Part shown: positions 37,480 to 48,600 of the stretch, in pieces
Layout of the letters: every line of letters begins with the position of its first letter
Position numbering within the stretch: position 1 is the first letter of the stretch
Assembly (NCBI GenBank): GCA_026419785.1
Contig: JAODTK010000554.1
Coordinates: forward strand, 101,001-165,000
Source of the DNA: Sclerodactyla briareus
Lineage: Eukaryota > Echinodermata > Holothuroidea > Dendrochirotida > Sclerodactylidae
Direction: 5' to 3'
Length of the DNA: 64,000 bases
The notes under the pieces: model-generated
Seen by the model: the letters and a program-made list of their open reading frames with translations, nothing else
Database searches by the model: none
What the model was told of the DNA's origin: nothing
Translations under genes and position numbers: made by a program

Positions 37480-38640
37480 TCAACTCCAGTTGACAAACAT
37501 TAAACATAACTGGCTATCCGCTTTGCCAGTTTTAATCTTGAACCATGACCGTCTGGTCCAGGATACACTTCTACCACATGCCTATGACCACCGACTCCTG
37601 ATGAGATTCCTTCTCTATGACCAACACCATGTCATTGTTCAAGTCCACTTTTTATCACACAATTTCTACGTTTTGCAAACGACGGCAACCATTCTTCGAG
37701 CCGTCGTGCCAGAAATGGCGTTATAGCTCTTGAACATGCCGCCATTCCCTCATATGATTATTTGAGTGCCATCTACAATCTCCATTTGAGCAAACTTTCC
37801 ACCTGAAGAACCATGTAGGAAATGGTTTGCCGTGATGGTGTTAAGTCCTTAGGGATGGCTGACATGTATGTCAATAGTTGTGAGTTGATAATACCTTCAA
37901 CACCTATGAAGGCAGAATGGAGCTCCTCATCAGTTACCTCTGCCTTGCCCAAGTTCGCTTGAAAGCCCTCTTACTTGATTTTATCAAGGCTTCATGTACA
38001 CCACCAAAGGCTTGAAGGAGGCCTGATGTAACCTCCCGTATCTTGGTCTGCTATCAATGGCTTTGAACAGCTCCTCCAGCTCCCAAGTACATTCACAAAA
38101 TAGAACCGTTGATTGGAGAGAACCTCCACCGGTTCTCCTCTCTGTCTCCACAAAGTTACAGGAGACGTTCAAGAATGTGTCTAGGGCATGAAAGCGAGTT
38201 CCAAATGCACATCCCTTGTACTAGTCACGTGTACAAACACAGGTAGCGCTCAACCCTAACGAGGCCTCTACCTGAATCGTCAGGAACGGGCCAGCATAGG
38301 TCGAAAGCAACCCTAGAGAAAGCCCTCACCTCTCAGTAACTCTCTTCCTGGGCAATGGAGCCATCACCCCCCCCCCCACCCCCCAACCTCAGACTTTCTT
38401 AGTTTACACTGATCACAGTTAGTTTTCATACTCTCTGACTGCTTCTTGGCCATTGATATTAACTTGGTTAGTGCATGCTTCCTGAGAAGGATGATAGGGA
38501 ACCTATCAATTTTTCTGCGTGACTGAACCACCCTGTCATCCTCAAAACACCACCATCATCCATTTTAGGTATCATTGATCTCAAGACACTGTTAGAACCC
38601 GAAGAACCAATTGGAATATATCTTTAACATCCTAACCAAA
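37480..38640 (-). pseudogene. BEL/Pao integrase remnant
   Basis: From N to C the reverse strand shows FSHAEKLI and RKHALTKLI with CDQCKL (zinc-binding HHCC region, CxxC at about 38400-38425), MAPLPRKRVTER, YAGPFLTIQ (start of the catalytic core with its first Asp region decayed), HALDTFLNVSCNFV, ELEELFKAIDS, then GGVHEALIKSSKRAFKRT and TDEELHSAFIGVEGIINS at the core end. The following text resembles the C-terminal chromatin/DNA-binding tail of this family (VEVYPGPDG). A poly-C tract at 38368-38386 lies inside the frame. At least six frame changes or stops are present. Confidence 0.85.
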
Positions 38641-38881
38641 AGCGTCTTTTGTACAACTGGCAAAGAAAAGTTCTCTCATCCTGTAGCTCATCCATTTCTA
38701 ACACTTACGCTTCACTTCCTCTCCACTCTGGCAACGGCATTTATTATGAACACTACACACTATTCCAAACCCTGAGCACGTCTCGAACCGTTCAAACCGT
38801 TCCAGATACTAGACTTCAGTCAACAGACGCACACACACACATGCCTTATCACCATCGGACACACCCCTTCTTGAGCATACC

Positions 38882-39529
38882 CTACCACCTCGCTGACTTG
38901 AATCGCAGGCCAGGGAGGAAATCCTCTGAAAGGAATTTTGGACCACTCTGACACTTGTCACCCTCCATCATCTTCATGACACTCACTCCTCGGGGAAGCC
39001 AAATCAGCATGGTTATCTTCCTCTGTACATGTCTCCACTGTGACGGACTTGTTAATTGCTGGATCTCCCCCAACCCTGTTTTGCAATAAATGGCTTTAAA
39101 CATCTTCACTTTCCGCGTACCTAGTATAACACATTGTGACTGTCCACCCAGAAAAAACTGTATCTCTCAGTTATGATTTAGCGGCGTGAGATGGAATTCA
39201 GCCAATCTGAGTCCAAACATTGCACCCATCAATTCTAGTTTAGAGATGCTAAGCGCTTTCGAGGGGGGCACTCTATTCTTCGAAGCAGCGAGTCTAAAAA
39301 AAAACTCGCAGTTATTCTCCCTCCTAGTGTATACGACTGCTGCCATATATATATTTACTAGAATTCCTACACTCATCAGAACATGAACTGTTCCTCCCTC
39401 TATTAACTGGTAACCTTGGGCAACTAACCCTACCACTTTTCCCAGATTTTGCAAGTCACTTATCCACATTTCAACCTTAGACTTAGATCTCGGAGCAATT
39501 CCTGGTGAAGATACATTCTGGAATATCAC
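38882..39529 (-). pseudogene. BEL/Pao RNase H / connection region (Peptidase_A17-like) remnant
   Basis: One frame gives MWISDLQNLGKVV, then AAVVYTRRENN, AASKNRVPPSKALSISKLEL and MGAMFGLRLAE. The AAK.RV.P.K...I.KLEL.GA..G.RL signature is diagnostic for BEL/Pao. A shifted frame adds SQCVILGTRKVKMFK, the GEIQQLTSPSQWRHV block and the degraded 'NPAD..SRG' site (LPRGVSV). The Ser-Asp-Ala-Ser RNase H motif is altered. Confidence 0.88.
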
Positions 39530-39877
39530 AAACGACCGCTACCTTGTCACGCCTGAAGCGGAGCAGCACATCATGGAGGTCATTCTGAAGCTTAGGACCA
39601 TCGTTCACTAGATCATTCAGACTGATCCTGCCACTCTTTTTGCCTGATGCATCGAAGACTATTCTCACATTTGTGGGTCTCTCCTGCCCATCTTATAGCA
39701 CAGAGAAATGTGTACAAACCACTCCTCACCAGGCTTTGGTTTCTCACGTTCCATCTTCCTAATGTAGCCTTTGTCAAGAAACTCAGTGATCACTCTGCTA
39801 TAAGCCTGACCCAACTTTCCTTTCTCTGAAATTTCCTCTCCAACCCTCGAGTCTCCTCGTAGTTGTTCTGTCATCAT
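39483..39877 (-). pseudogene. BEL/Pao reverse transcriptase, N-terminal part only
   Basis: The reverse strand reads VITEFLDKGYIRKMEREKPK and WFVHISLCYKMGRR. A shifted frame then gives RIVFDASGKKSGRISLNDLV, GPKLQNDLHDVLLRFR and VAVVCDIPE. The 'R.VFD.S....G.SLN' and 'GP.L...L..VL.RFR...A...DI' blocks are standard for this RT. The sequence then runs directly into RNase H region text. The palm with YxDD, expected 150-200 residues on, is absent, so the element cannot encode an active RT. Confidence 0.88.
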
Positions 39878-40187
39878 TCTGGTTTTCCGTTTACTTTCCT
39901 AACGAGGAATTTTTGCAATTCACTAGAGACTCTGATGATACTTTGACAGCCTCTTCTCCCTCCTGAGTATAGCAATTCACCTTGCTACTTAGCCTTGAGT
40001 TATCTATTTCCCCAGAATATCCCTGATTGTTCAATGACTTCCTGTCCATTTGACACTGTTAAGTGTTACCAGATCTTGTGTGATAGGCTCGAACCCGCCG
40101 GTTTGGTGCAACTGGACCTACGCAGGTATACTCTAGAGGCGTAGGCTACAAGGAACTCACACAGTCTCCCCTTGATTTCTTATTGAC

Positions 40188-40600
40188 TCATGCAGCGCCC
40201 GCTGGTCTAGCCATCAGGATATCAACTGTGTTCCCTTCACGCACTTGACCTGAATGTCCTCTCCGATTGATCCAATCTTTTGCCACCCTACACCATCCCA
40301 GGTTCCAGAATATCACACACCTGGCCATTTTTTTTAAGGCTTCAATGTCATACTTTTTCACATTGTTGTCCATGGAGAATATTTTCACATTCCCAGGGAA
40401 CGTTCGCCGTTCACCACTCAGGAGTGAAATCTGATGATTCTTCAGGTTACTTCGGTCCCAGTCCAAATACTGAAGGGTACTTCACATTGATACAAGTCTG
40501 ATCACTCATCGTCTAGAGAGCATTTACTTCCACACCTTGTTTTATATGTCCATATACAGAACTGGAACCGTTCTGAAAGATATTTCCTGTATTGCATCGC
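40188..40600 (-). pseudogene. BEL/Pao aspartic protease remnant
   Basis: The region opens with YGHIKQGVEVNAL followed by a broken active site (frameshift or stop where LLD.GS is expected) and SDQTCI. It continues KNHQISLLSGERRTFPGN, VKIFSMDN, VKKYDIEALKKMA and, at the end, DWINRRGHSGQVREGNTVDI followed by LMARP. This last part matches the 'W..L......P..EG.VD.LIG.D.P' segment after the BEL protease. Confidence 0.78.
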
Positions 40601-40850
40601 CATTAGCATGGAAGAAGGTTTAACTTTATGTGACATTGATGCTTTTGACTTGAACGCCAGTCTTCATCTTTTAGGATCCGCTACGCCCTCATTATTTCTG
40701 CTCCCACTATGTCCACCTTCTCGCTCGTTCCGTGATCTTATCTAACACCTGTTGTGATCTTGGAACATTGTCACCATTACAAGTCATGTTTCGTTTAGCA
40801 CTGAAACGCAAGTGAGTACTCAAACCACCTCATTGGCTGGCCGCATAATC

Positions 40851-41174
40851 TCATCTCTCCTCCACAGTCATACCTAGGGAGAAGGACGCCTCCCCAGCTT
40901 GTTGATTCCGAATGCTGCACCGAGGACCACACATCTCCTCCGTCTTACCACCTTGGTGTGGCAGACTGTCCTGGGAGTCCAATTTTATGATTGCACCACT
41001 TCGCTTTTGATCAGCTTCTCTTCTATCTCTTTGTCTTCCAGATTTACCTCTAGCTGTCCTCCATAACTTGTACTTTTTGACCTTGCTTCTCACGAACTTA
41101 TTCAGATTTGCAAATGTTATCTTTCCACACTTACTCAGGATTCTCATGTTACTCATTACTCCATTTAGTCTCAA
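40851..41174 (-). pseudogene. Possible BEL/Pao gag or gag-pro linker
   Basis: A 107-codon frame rich in Lys/Arg (FVRSKVKKYKLW, RQRDRREADQKRSG) upstream of the protease on the same strand. Position suggests the end of gag, but I cannot see intact CCHC knuckles, so identity rests on context. Confidence 0.35.
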
Positions 41175-41860
41175 GTGAATGTGTTGCTGCCGGTTAAATC
41201 TTTCCTGGTACCCTCCGTTTTGACAGAGACTTTGACTTTTTTTCCCAAATCACCAATTAGCTCCCATAACATAAATACATGTATCCCTAAATCTGTGTCT
41301 TGCACGAAACTTCTTACTTACTCTTTCGTTAGTTCCAATGCTTTCATCAAATATGCAAGTTTATTGAAGTCAATGTGACTTTCAATCGGCCTTAGGTCAC
41401 AGGTGGTCCAGGCTTATCCCTCCTGCATCGAGCAGTTTTACACAAGCCGATCTATTTCAGTAAGAAAAACCGAGATCAGCAGCTCAGACCAGGTTGACTA
41501 TGAAGGTCCCGAAATTGCATGATTATGCCCTTGCTTAATTTGTTTTTTCCATTGCCCTCTAGTGGCTATTTAACACGACTTCGAAATACTAGATGGTTGA
41601 ATCGTCATTATTTCTCCCTGCCACCTAAATAACACATTCCGGCCTCAGCAAATAGAAGCGGTGAATTAGAACACGAGCGAGTAATTTCGATAGAACTCAT
41701 TTGTCCCGTCCTCTGAATGATACCCGACGGTCAGATAGCTCGCTCTCCCGCGCTGATGAAAGAAAAATACGTATTGATGATGATAATAGGAGAAATACGG
41801 AGCCAAAAGAGCAAGGAAGGCATAGGCCTGTACGAGATGTCAAGTTTCGAATTACAAGCA

Positions 41861-41863
<3 letters not shown>

Positions 41864-41894
<31 letters not shown>
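41864..41894. repeat. poly-A tract (31 A)
   Basis: An uninterrupted run of 31 A sitting immediately before the first block-A copy of the array. The second block-A copy has no poly-A, so this is a local expansion or the tail of a separate retroposed sequence. Confidence 0.95.
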
Positions 41895-41895
<1 letters not shown>

Positions 41896-41906
41896 AATAT
41901 GGAAGG

Positions 41907-42640
41907 CGGGACGAAATACCTGTCCTTATGTTTCATTGGACGTTGAAAAACACTCCTGTGGTGAAACATGCGCGGTATCTATTGTGCGTACCATGTCTGC
42001 ATACGATGACCTCTGTCATGTCAGTGGTATCATTAACTGCAACATGATCCATAAAGTCCGGTTTCACAGTTCACAGATGTACGTTGTTGAGCTACTTTCG
42101 GCACCCCCCTTTGGCATCGATGTTTTGCTATGCAGGCGAAGTCTTGTCCAAGACTTTCGATTGTTTTTCCTGCACCCATTCATTTACCTTTTCCCCTGCG
42201 CCACCCCATATACATTACACATCCCGTAAGCTGTGTAAATCAAATCATCCTGTAGAGCTCTTCTGTTGGTCAGGTTAATATGCCATAACCACATCATACT
42301 ATAGGTCCGCGAATTAATTATTTAAGTTGACCCCGTGCAGTAACCTATGAGTGAGTACTACATATGTCTCTACAGTGGTCTAGTTACAACACTAATTATC
42401 CTGGAGGGTCTGAACACATGACGGATGGCTCCCTCATACATAATGTTTCTGATAGTCTGAACAGCACTGCATGCGTTATTGCTTGAGGCATGCCCCACTG
42501 TGTAATATGGAAGGGAACTAGAGGCCACCATCAGATTGTGGTATAACGCAATCGCGTTGGGGACAATCAGTCCCTAATAGAAAACTAGGCAGGGCGGCGA
42601 GGGTAGAACTCTGTTTATGCCCCCAGTACGACTTGATCAT
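41907..42640. repeat. Array block A, copy 1
   Basis: Aligns with 52263-53075. Shared words include AATACCTGTCCT, TTTCATTGGACGTT, TCTGCATACG.ATGACCTCT, CTACTTTCGGCA, GTCTTGTCCAAGAC and AGACTAGGCAGGGCGGCGAG-like text (the latter at 42587-42602 and 53041-53057). Identity is roughly 75-85% by eye, with many one-base indels. No reading frame is kept between the copies. Confidence 0.85.
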
Positions 42641-42699
42641 GTTTCGCCTATCTGATGGAAACTAGATTGCAATGGTGCTGTAACCAATGTACAATTATG

Positions 42700-43260
42700 T
42701 GAAAATGTTCACGATCCGGAGGCCAAAAAGGCATTTCAAACAATGGTATATTGTGCCCCTGTAACAACTTTTGTAACCTTGATTTCTATTGCCAAAGATG
42801 TCTTAGCACTCATAAACTTTCCACATGATGGGCCCAGGGCCCCCCACTGGCATTGGGTCCTAAATCCTCTGCAACTCTGAAAGTACTGCTATCAGGCCAT
42901 TCTTATGGATGAATATCAGCACTGTGAAACAGATTTGGTAGGAGATAAAAGATTTGTGGTATTTCATATGAAGGGGGCCCAGGGTTCCCACGGCCCTGGC
43001 CCAAAATATTCGAACATCCCAATTGCCCTCTACCAAGGACCAGTACATTACATTAACTTTGAAGAAAATCAATTAAATCTTGTGGGAGGAATTCATTTCC
43101 AATTACCATTGTGTCCAATTTCATAAAATGGCTCTCGTGCCCAGTGGGACTTGACCAAACTCCTCACAGACGGTTCCCGAAAGTACGGTTGTCAGACCTT
43201 CATTATGACCAAATATCAGCACTGTGCACCAAACTTGTAAGAGGGAGAAGCCTTCTGTGT
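42700..43260. repeat. Two-unit direct repeat, period about 305 bp
   Basis: The block AAATATCAGCACTGTG with flanking TTC.TTATG(A/G) and GTA.GAG...AAG words occurs at about 42905 (as GAATATCAGCACTGTG) and again near 43210. GGGCCCAGGG words recur in between. This segment is absent from array copy 2. Confidence 0.6.
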
Positions 43261-43269
43261 AATCCCCAG

Positions 43270-43400
43270 ATATATAATGATATATATATATATAATCTAT
43301 ATATATATATATATGATATCTATATATATATATATATATATATCTATATATAATATATATCTAATCATATATATATCGCATATATATAATATATATATTA
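43270..43400. repeat. (AT)n microsatellite
   Basis: Interrupted TA repeats. The Ile/Tyr frames here are artefacts. Confidence 0.95.
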
Positions 43401-43789
43401 TTTGTAACTCTTGCGAGAATTTTGCCAATGCCAAATGCCAAGCACTGTCACTGTGGGTTCATCAAAATGTATACGTTTTAGGCTTAAATGTCAATATTGA
43501 TGACAAGCGAGGCCCTAGGCTGGGCTTAGGCTTTTATGCTGTTAGTCCTATAGCTATGCAATTGGACGCGAACCCTACCTTCCAACACACATTATCACGC
43601 TGAATAGCTAGCACCACATTCTCGTAAAACTTTTCTGCTGGGGTGGCAGAAGAGGGTCACAATTTTCCAATCCCAGCAGAAATGCTCTGAAACTGAAACT
43701 GAATTATGAACTGATCATTCCCCACTTTTATAACCACTCCACAGGTGCAGGCGTGGCATTGCTAAAATTCTGAGACAAAGTGTGGACTT

Positions 43790-44660
43790 CAAGGCTGTTC
43801 TTGGCGTTCTCTCTATTTCTGGGGTTCCACATTTTTCATCCCTTTTCTTTCCCCTGCAATACAGTTTTTCAGCCGAAATGGACAAATCCAATCCAAATAG
43901 AGAGATGCAGGTGGTCACCATTGGGTGTGGGCACACATGTGGGTGAGGTGTCCAAAAGTTGGATGACCGGTTTCTTTCGCCTTTCTGAGGTTCAGCAATT
44001 ATGATCCTTCTTCTATCCCTCAGCACTACATATTTTGGCCGAAATGGACATACGCACCTTTCGGATTTTTGGGGCCAACATTTGTGTGGGCTATAAGTTG
44101 GGGAGGTGAGGTTATTGCGAGCAAAAACAGTACGGTTTGTTACGGGGCATAACATGTGGGTGGGTGCAGGTGTTGGTATTGACCGGTTCTTTCCATTTCT
44201 GAGGTCAAATTATAACCCTCTTCTCTCCCTCAGCACTACATATTTTGGCCGAAATGGACATATCGCCATTTCTGGATTTTGGGGGGTGTCAACATTTGGG
44301 TGGGCTATACGTGTGGGTGAGGTGAGTTAGTGCTGATCAATAAAATTACGCTTGTTACGGTGCACACATTTGGTGAGGTGGTCAAAATTGTTGGGATTGA
44401 CTCGGTTTCTTTCCATTTCTGAGGTTCAAAATTTCTGGATTTTGGGGTCACCATTGGGTGGGCTATAAGTGTGGGTGAGGTGTCAAAGCTGGAGTATATG
44501 TTTTTTTTCATTTCTGGGGTTCAAAATTTTGACCCCTGCTCAATTCACCAGCACCACATTATTTCGGACTCGTGGTGGGTCAAACGATTCGGGTGTGGCA
44601 CAAATGTGGGGGAGGTGTAAACAATGTTGCATTTCCTGTTCTTTTTATTTCTGGGGTAGG
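43790..44660. repeat. Imperfect tandem repeat array, unit about 100-220 bp
   Basis: Four to five degenerate units each contain TTTC(T/C)TTTCCATTTCTGAGG-like text followed by TTCAAAATT, a CCCTCAGCAC(T)ACATATTTTGG word, GCCGAAATGGACATA, GGATTTTGGGG and GGGTGGGCTATA.GTGTGGGTGAGGTG. Clear starts are near 43795, 43990, 44205, 44410 and 44515. Later units are shorter. There is no coding conservation, so this is a minisatellite or small satellite within array copy 1. Confidence 0.85.
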
Positions 44661-44666
44661 TACCTT

Positions 44667-45510
44667 TGAGATTCAAAATAGCCGGAAAATTTGATTCAGC
44701 AAAAAATGGTATTCATATACCATTCAACAGTTCAAAGGTCACACGGACGAGGGTCAACGAGTGGATCACAATGGCGCACATCTCCAACCTCGGCAGACAT
44801 TTGGTTTCCACGTTTTTGACCCCTAATTGACCTTTGATGACCTGGCCGTTTTTTTAATGAAAATGTTACCCACGATTAAATACCGACACGGTCCTAAATC
44901 TTATGTGTTCCAAAGTACTGCTGATGCAAATGGGCCGCAAGAGGAATCAAAACCAAGTTTTGATCCTCGTACTTGGGAACCGGGTGGCCTGATTGAAGCA
45001 GGAGTTTGTCTCGTCCTATTCAGCCCAAGCCGAGCTCTGTCACATATCCAAAAAAAAAATTTAGTTTTCATTTTCATCACCTGTAACTCTAACACATATA
45101 GGCACACCCATTCGAGATTTGACCTTTGACCTTTGACATCATCCCAAGGTAGTTTGAACCCACTGATTCTGAAAAACACAATGATACACCACTATGAACA
45201 TCCTATCGAATTAAAATTCAAAATAAAATTCGACCTCTGAAAGATATCTTCGCACGCAAAGGTCACATGAGGTCAATGTATGGTCCATTTTGATCAGAAG
45301 GTTATACCTTTGAGATCCGAAAATCGCCACGGAAATTAGATTCTGCCCCCAAAATGTAAGGTCCAATTGGGATGAAAGTTCACACAAGGAAAAATTGTAG
45401 GTCAACGGGGGAGTGGATCACAACTGCTCACCTCTCAACCCGGCAGATATTGTTCCATTTTTGGCCCAAACTAGTTTTTTTCCCCTAATTGACCTTTGAT
45501 GCCCTTGGGT
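44667..45510. repeat. Direct duplication, period about 640 bp, TGACCT-rich
   Basis: 44667-44850 and 45309-45510 share, in order, TTTGAGAT(T/C)C.AAAAT.GCC, GTGGATCACAA, CCGGCAGA(C/T)ATT and CCCCTAATTGACCTTTGATG. A third related stretch, 60650-60720, has the first of these (TTTGAGATCCGAAAATGGCC). Confidence 0.8.
45120..45132 (+). promoter_or_regulatory. DR1-like half-site repeat inside a repeat element
   Basis: TGACCTTTGACCT followed by another TTGAC. This is the DR1 spacing recognised by RXR/HNF4-type nuclear receptors in animals. Its presence in repetitive DNA is seen; any binding is inference. Confidence 0.25.
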
Positions 45511-45770
45511 GACATGAATGTCATGTTTGAATATGATCCCTTACATCAATCGCAACTAGTCCCAAAAGATTAGCGAAAAAAGACCTTGCTAATCGGCTTT
45601 ATTGCTCTCCTAGATATTTTTGATTTTGGCCTCTCATTGACCTTTGTGACATTGATAGCAACAGCAAAAATAGGGATCCATCTACCCCACATGGACGAAC
45701 CTACCATACCGAATATGAATTTGATACATGCTTGTGTTCCTCAATTATCGTCCGGACGAAGGGTGTCACA

Positions 45771-45782
45771 TACACACACACA

Positions 45783-45866
<84 letters not shown>
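45771..45866. repeat. (CA)n microsatellite
   Basis: About 96 bp of CA with two CC interruptions. At the matching place copy 3 has only a short CACACGGACACACGG, so the run expanded in copy 1. Confidence 0.95.
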
Positions 45867-45868
<2 letters not shown>

Positions 45869-48204
45869 CATGCATGCGTGACCGTATAGATTCCTTTGCC
45901 GTTGGCAAGGAATAAACAAGGATTATCACACTCTAACCAGATACACTGTATGTACGAACCTTAAGAAGTGTTGCGAACTGTCAGCTAATCCATCAGTAAA
46001 CACATAGGATGCTCACTTGTAGATACGTATACAGTCACTCATATAATTTCAGGTCGTAATAACTCCCGTCATTCAGTTCTCGGGGGTCGGTCAAATAATA
46101 CACGCGCCGTGATTTAAGACTCATTTTCGCTGATAAAGTGAAAGATGAATGATAGTCTGTTATAGCATTCGAACTTGTTTTTATAGTTACCGGATCGCAT
46201 GACAGCCACGCCGCATAAACAAACGTCAATCACTTTCGTTTGCCACGGTAACAACCAGCAAGACGACTTTTTTTCCATTTGCCTGACATAAAACACTAAT
46301 TTGTCACCAGTTAACTGGGTAACCCTAAACATCTGGCGGTAACGGCAGAGAGAAGAGTATTTATATTGTCCGATGAACGATGTACGAAGGACACCTCCGT
46401 GTATAGCTTGCTTCGTAAATCAGATATCAGTTATTTCAAGACAGGTGCAAAATGAACATTTCTGGTATTGGGTATGCAAATGAGACAGGAAGGAACACGG
46501 CAAGGATTGAGCAGACAGGTAAACATATGCTTTTCATTTGAGCGCACGTTTTGCGCAATGCACCGCCTTTCCAAGGAGGGTGTATGTGTAATCGAAGTAG
46601 CCCTCCGTACCTGAACAAATCAGGGTGTGTCATGCCATGAGTAAACTGAAGAAAAATGAACGATTAGCCTCGAACAAGAGTCCAAAACGAACAATGTTCA
46701 GGTTCTTAATAATCTACACCTTCAGATGTTGTCACGGTATACACATGCTTCTAAAAAAGACATTCCTTTCACAAGGAGGGTATTTGTTTCACTATTGTTA
46801 TTTCCATTCACTCTTATTACAATATTCCGGGTTTGGTTTTTTCATCAGATATCTTCCATGACACACACGTGGCTAATATCATTTGTGTTTTTGTTTTCGC
46901 CACGTACGTAATTCAGAGGAAATCCTACTGAATACTCGATTTCATATATTCTGACTACTGCCATCATTACTTTATTAGAACACGTTTTCCTCTTGAGTGA
47001 TCAACATATATCAAGATGAAATGGTTCCTAAATCCTATTCTTGTGATGGAGACCCTCGGAACTGACAACCCGACTGGTTATTCACTGATGAAGGAAAGAA
47101 CCTGTTGTAAGAGGTCGCCACCCATGATAAATATCCGCTTAGATGTACACCCACATATTTACGGAAACGACGTTTGTTCAGAAGTAGAACACACATAAGT
47201 TCATGCGGAAGACCATAGGATGCAACAACCCATGCATTTCATCGTTTCACTGCTTTTTGAGGAAGAACATACATATAATAAGTCGCAGTGATGCGCATCC
47301 GTATCGCATTGGCAACACATTGGCCAATGCGGTTCTTGTTTGTTCTTCTTTCAAACAACAATCAATTGCCTCTGTTGGAATCGAATTTATCGTCGTAAGC
47401 TAAATAGGTCATATTCAGACACAGGCTTCTTCTTCAGTCCGTTAGTTCATGGAATCGTGATTTGTTCCCAATCTACCGGACCTGCATAGGCATCTATTGG
47501 AATCCCAGCCTTACCCGTCTATATTGACAAACGTCAGACGTTGTAGACTTGCTATACATCTAAGGGGTTTTACAAATTGGTCATTATCCTGAAATGTAAT
47601 CCTACCTTTAAAATAGTTTCTTACGAAGCGGTTCATGTTTTTTTTTCCGGGTATCGTGATATATATCACAGCCCGGTGTTTCTAAAAAATTAAAACCCTT
47701 GGTTGACTACATTCGTCACATGATTCATTTTACTATTTTTCTAAAAATAAACCCGAGATACAGTGGTCTGATTCTCATCCCACAACAATATATAGGCAAA
47801 ACCGTAGTTCTGTATTTGATACAGAGTTTTAGCTTGGCGAGAGAGGTACTCCCCCTGTAAGGAGTTGTGGGCCTGTAACATCGTGGTGATAATAGAGAGT
47901 CGGCCATAATGTCCAGGATGGGGTTTGTCCTTCCTTGAAAAAATGTCCCTGACCTCAAAAAGCTGCAGGTGGATGGCCCATCGTTAGCCGTTTACAGTTC
48001 GGTGACAAACTTGAGATGCGATTTTCCGAAGTAAGGCCCGACGAGGAAAGGAGCTCTTGAAAACTCGAAAATGTGTTGATGTTTTGTTCAATTTTAGCGA
48101 GCATAGCATATCCGCTGTAACAGTAGAAGACGGGGGAAGGGGAGGGGCAAGGGGCTGCCGCACCCAGATTTTCGTCAAAATCGAGCCTTCAAAAGAAAGT
48201 TGCT

Positions 48205-48600
48205 AAGATTAAATCGAAATAGTTAGCTGAGTGTGACTGCGAACTAAGTGGGTACCCACGGTATGAAAGAACAAGGGGTTATGTTCAGCCTACTCTCGGG
48301 AACGATAAAACTGAAAGAACTCCTCCACCTACCCTCGTCACATTGTCAAGTAACCGTGGTCGCGGAGTAAACACAGACCCTTATTTCGCATTTGGTTTCC
48401 AAATCTTAGCAGACGTCCTCTAGCAAATACACTTCAACTCATTTGTTCCCAGGGCCCCTCCGTTCCTAAAATGGGACCTTGTGAGTAATCTGAATACCAA
48501 CTGCGCGGGAATAGCATGAGTGGACGCTCGGATTGTTTGGTGGGTGCCGGGTTCCCTTGCATGCTTGAGGTAATATCTTAAAGGCTTTCAAGCCTTTCGT
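48205..48600. repeat. Module M, copy 1a
   Basis: Shares with 50957-51330 and 55815-56410 the ordered words AAATCGAA, GTGACTGCGAA.CTAAGTGGG, TTCAGCC.TACTCTCGG, CGTCCTC.AGCA(A/G)A, TTGTTCCC.GG and GGAATAGCA. The protein-like text in its frames is not consistent between copies. Confidence 0.75.

Larger units (their letters stand above)
37480..41180 (-). mobile_element. BEL/Pao LTR retrotransposon, degraded internal region
   Basis: On the reverse strand the domain order is gag-like region (40851-41174), aspartic protease (40188-40600), RT N-terminus (39483-39877), RNase H/connection region (38882-39529) and integrase (37480-38640). This PR-RT-RH-IN order with the Peptidase_A17-type RT/RH segment identifies BEL/Pao. 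Every domain contains frameshifts or stops, and the middle of the RT is deleted. LTRs and a primer binding site were not recognised. The element lies between the old array relative at 33.6-34.8 kb and the tandem array proper. Confidence 0.88.

Noticed and set aside
36980-37480. 3' LTR of the BEL/Pao element
   Set aside because: I could not find a second copy of this stretch upstream of 41180, so no LTR pair is supported.
40080-40130. B-box-like GGGTTCGAGCC on the reverse strand
   Set aside because: No A box at the correct distance and no cloverleaf; it lies within the decayed BEL/Pao element.
41717-42229. 170-codon forward frame
   Set aside because: It runs through the 31-A tract (poly-Lys) into block A. 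The block-A copy at 52263 has stops in the equivalent frame.
45586-45929. Thr/His- and Cys/Val-repeat frames on both strands
   Set aside because: Translation of the (CA)n microsatellite.
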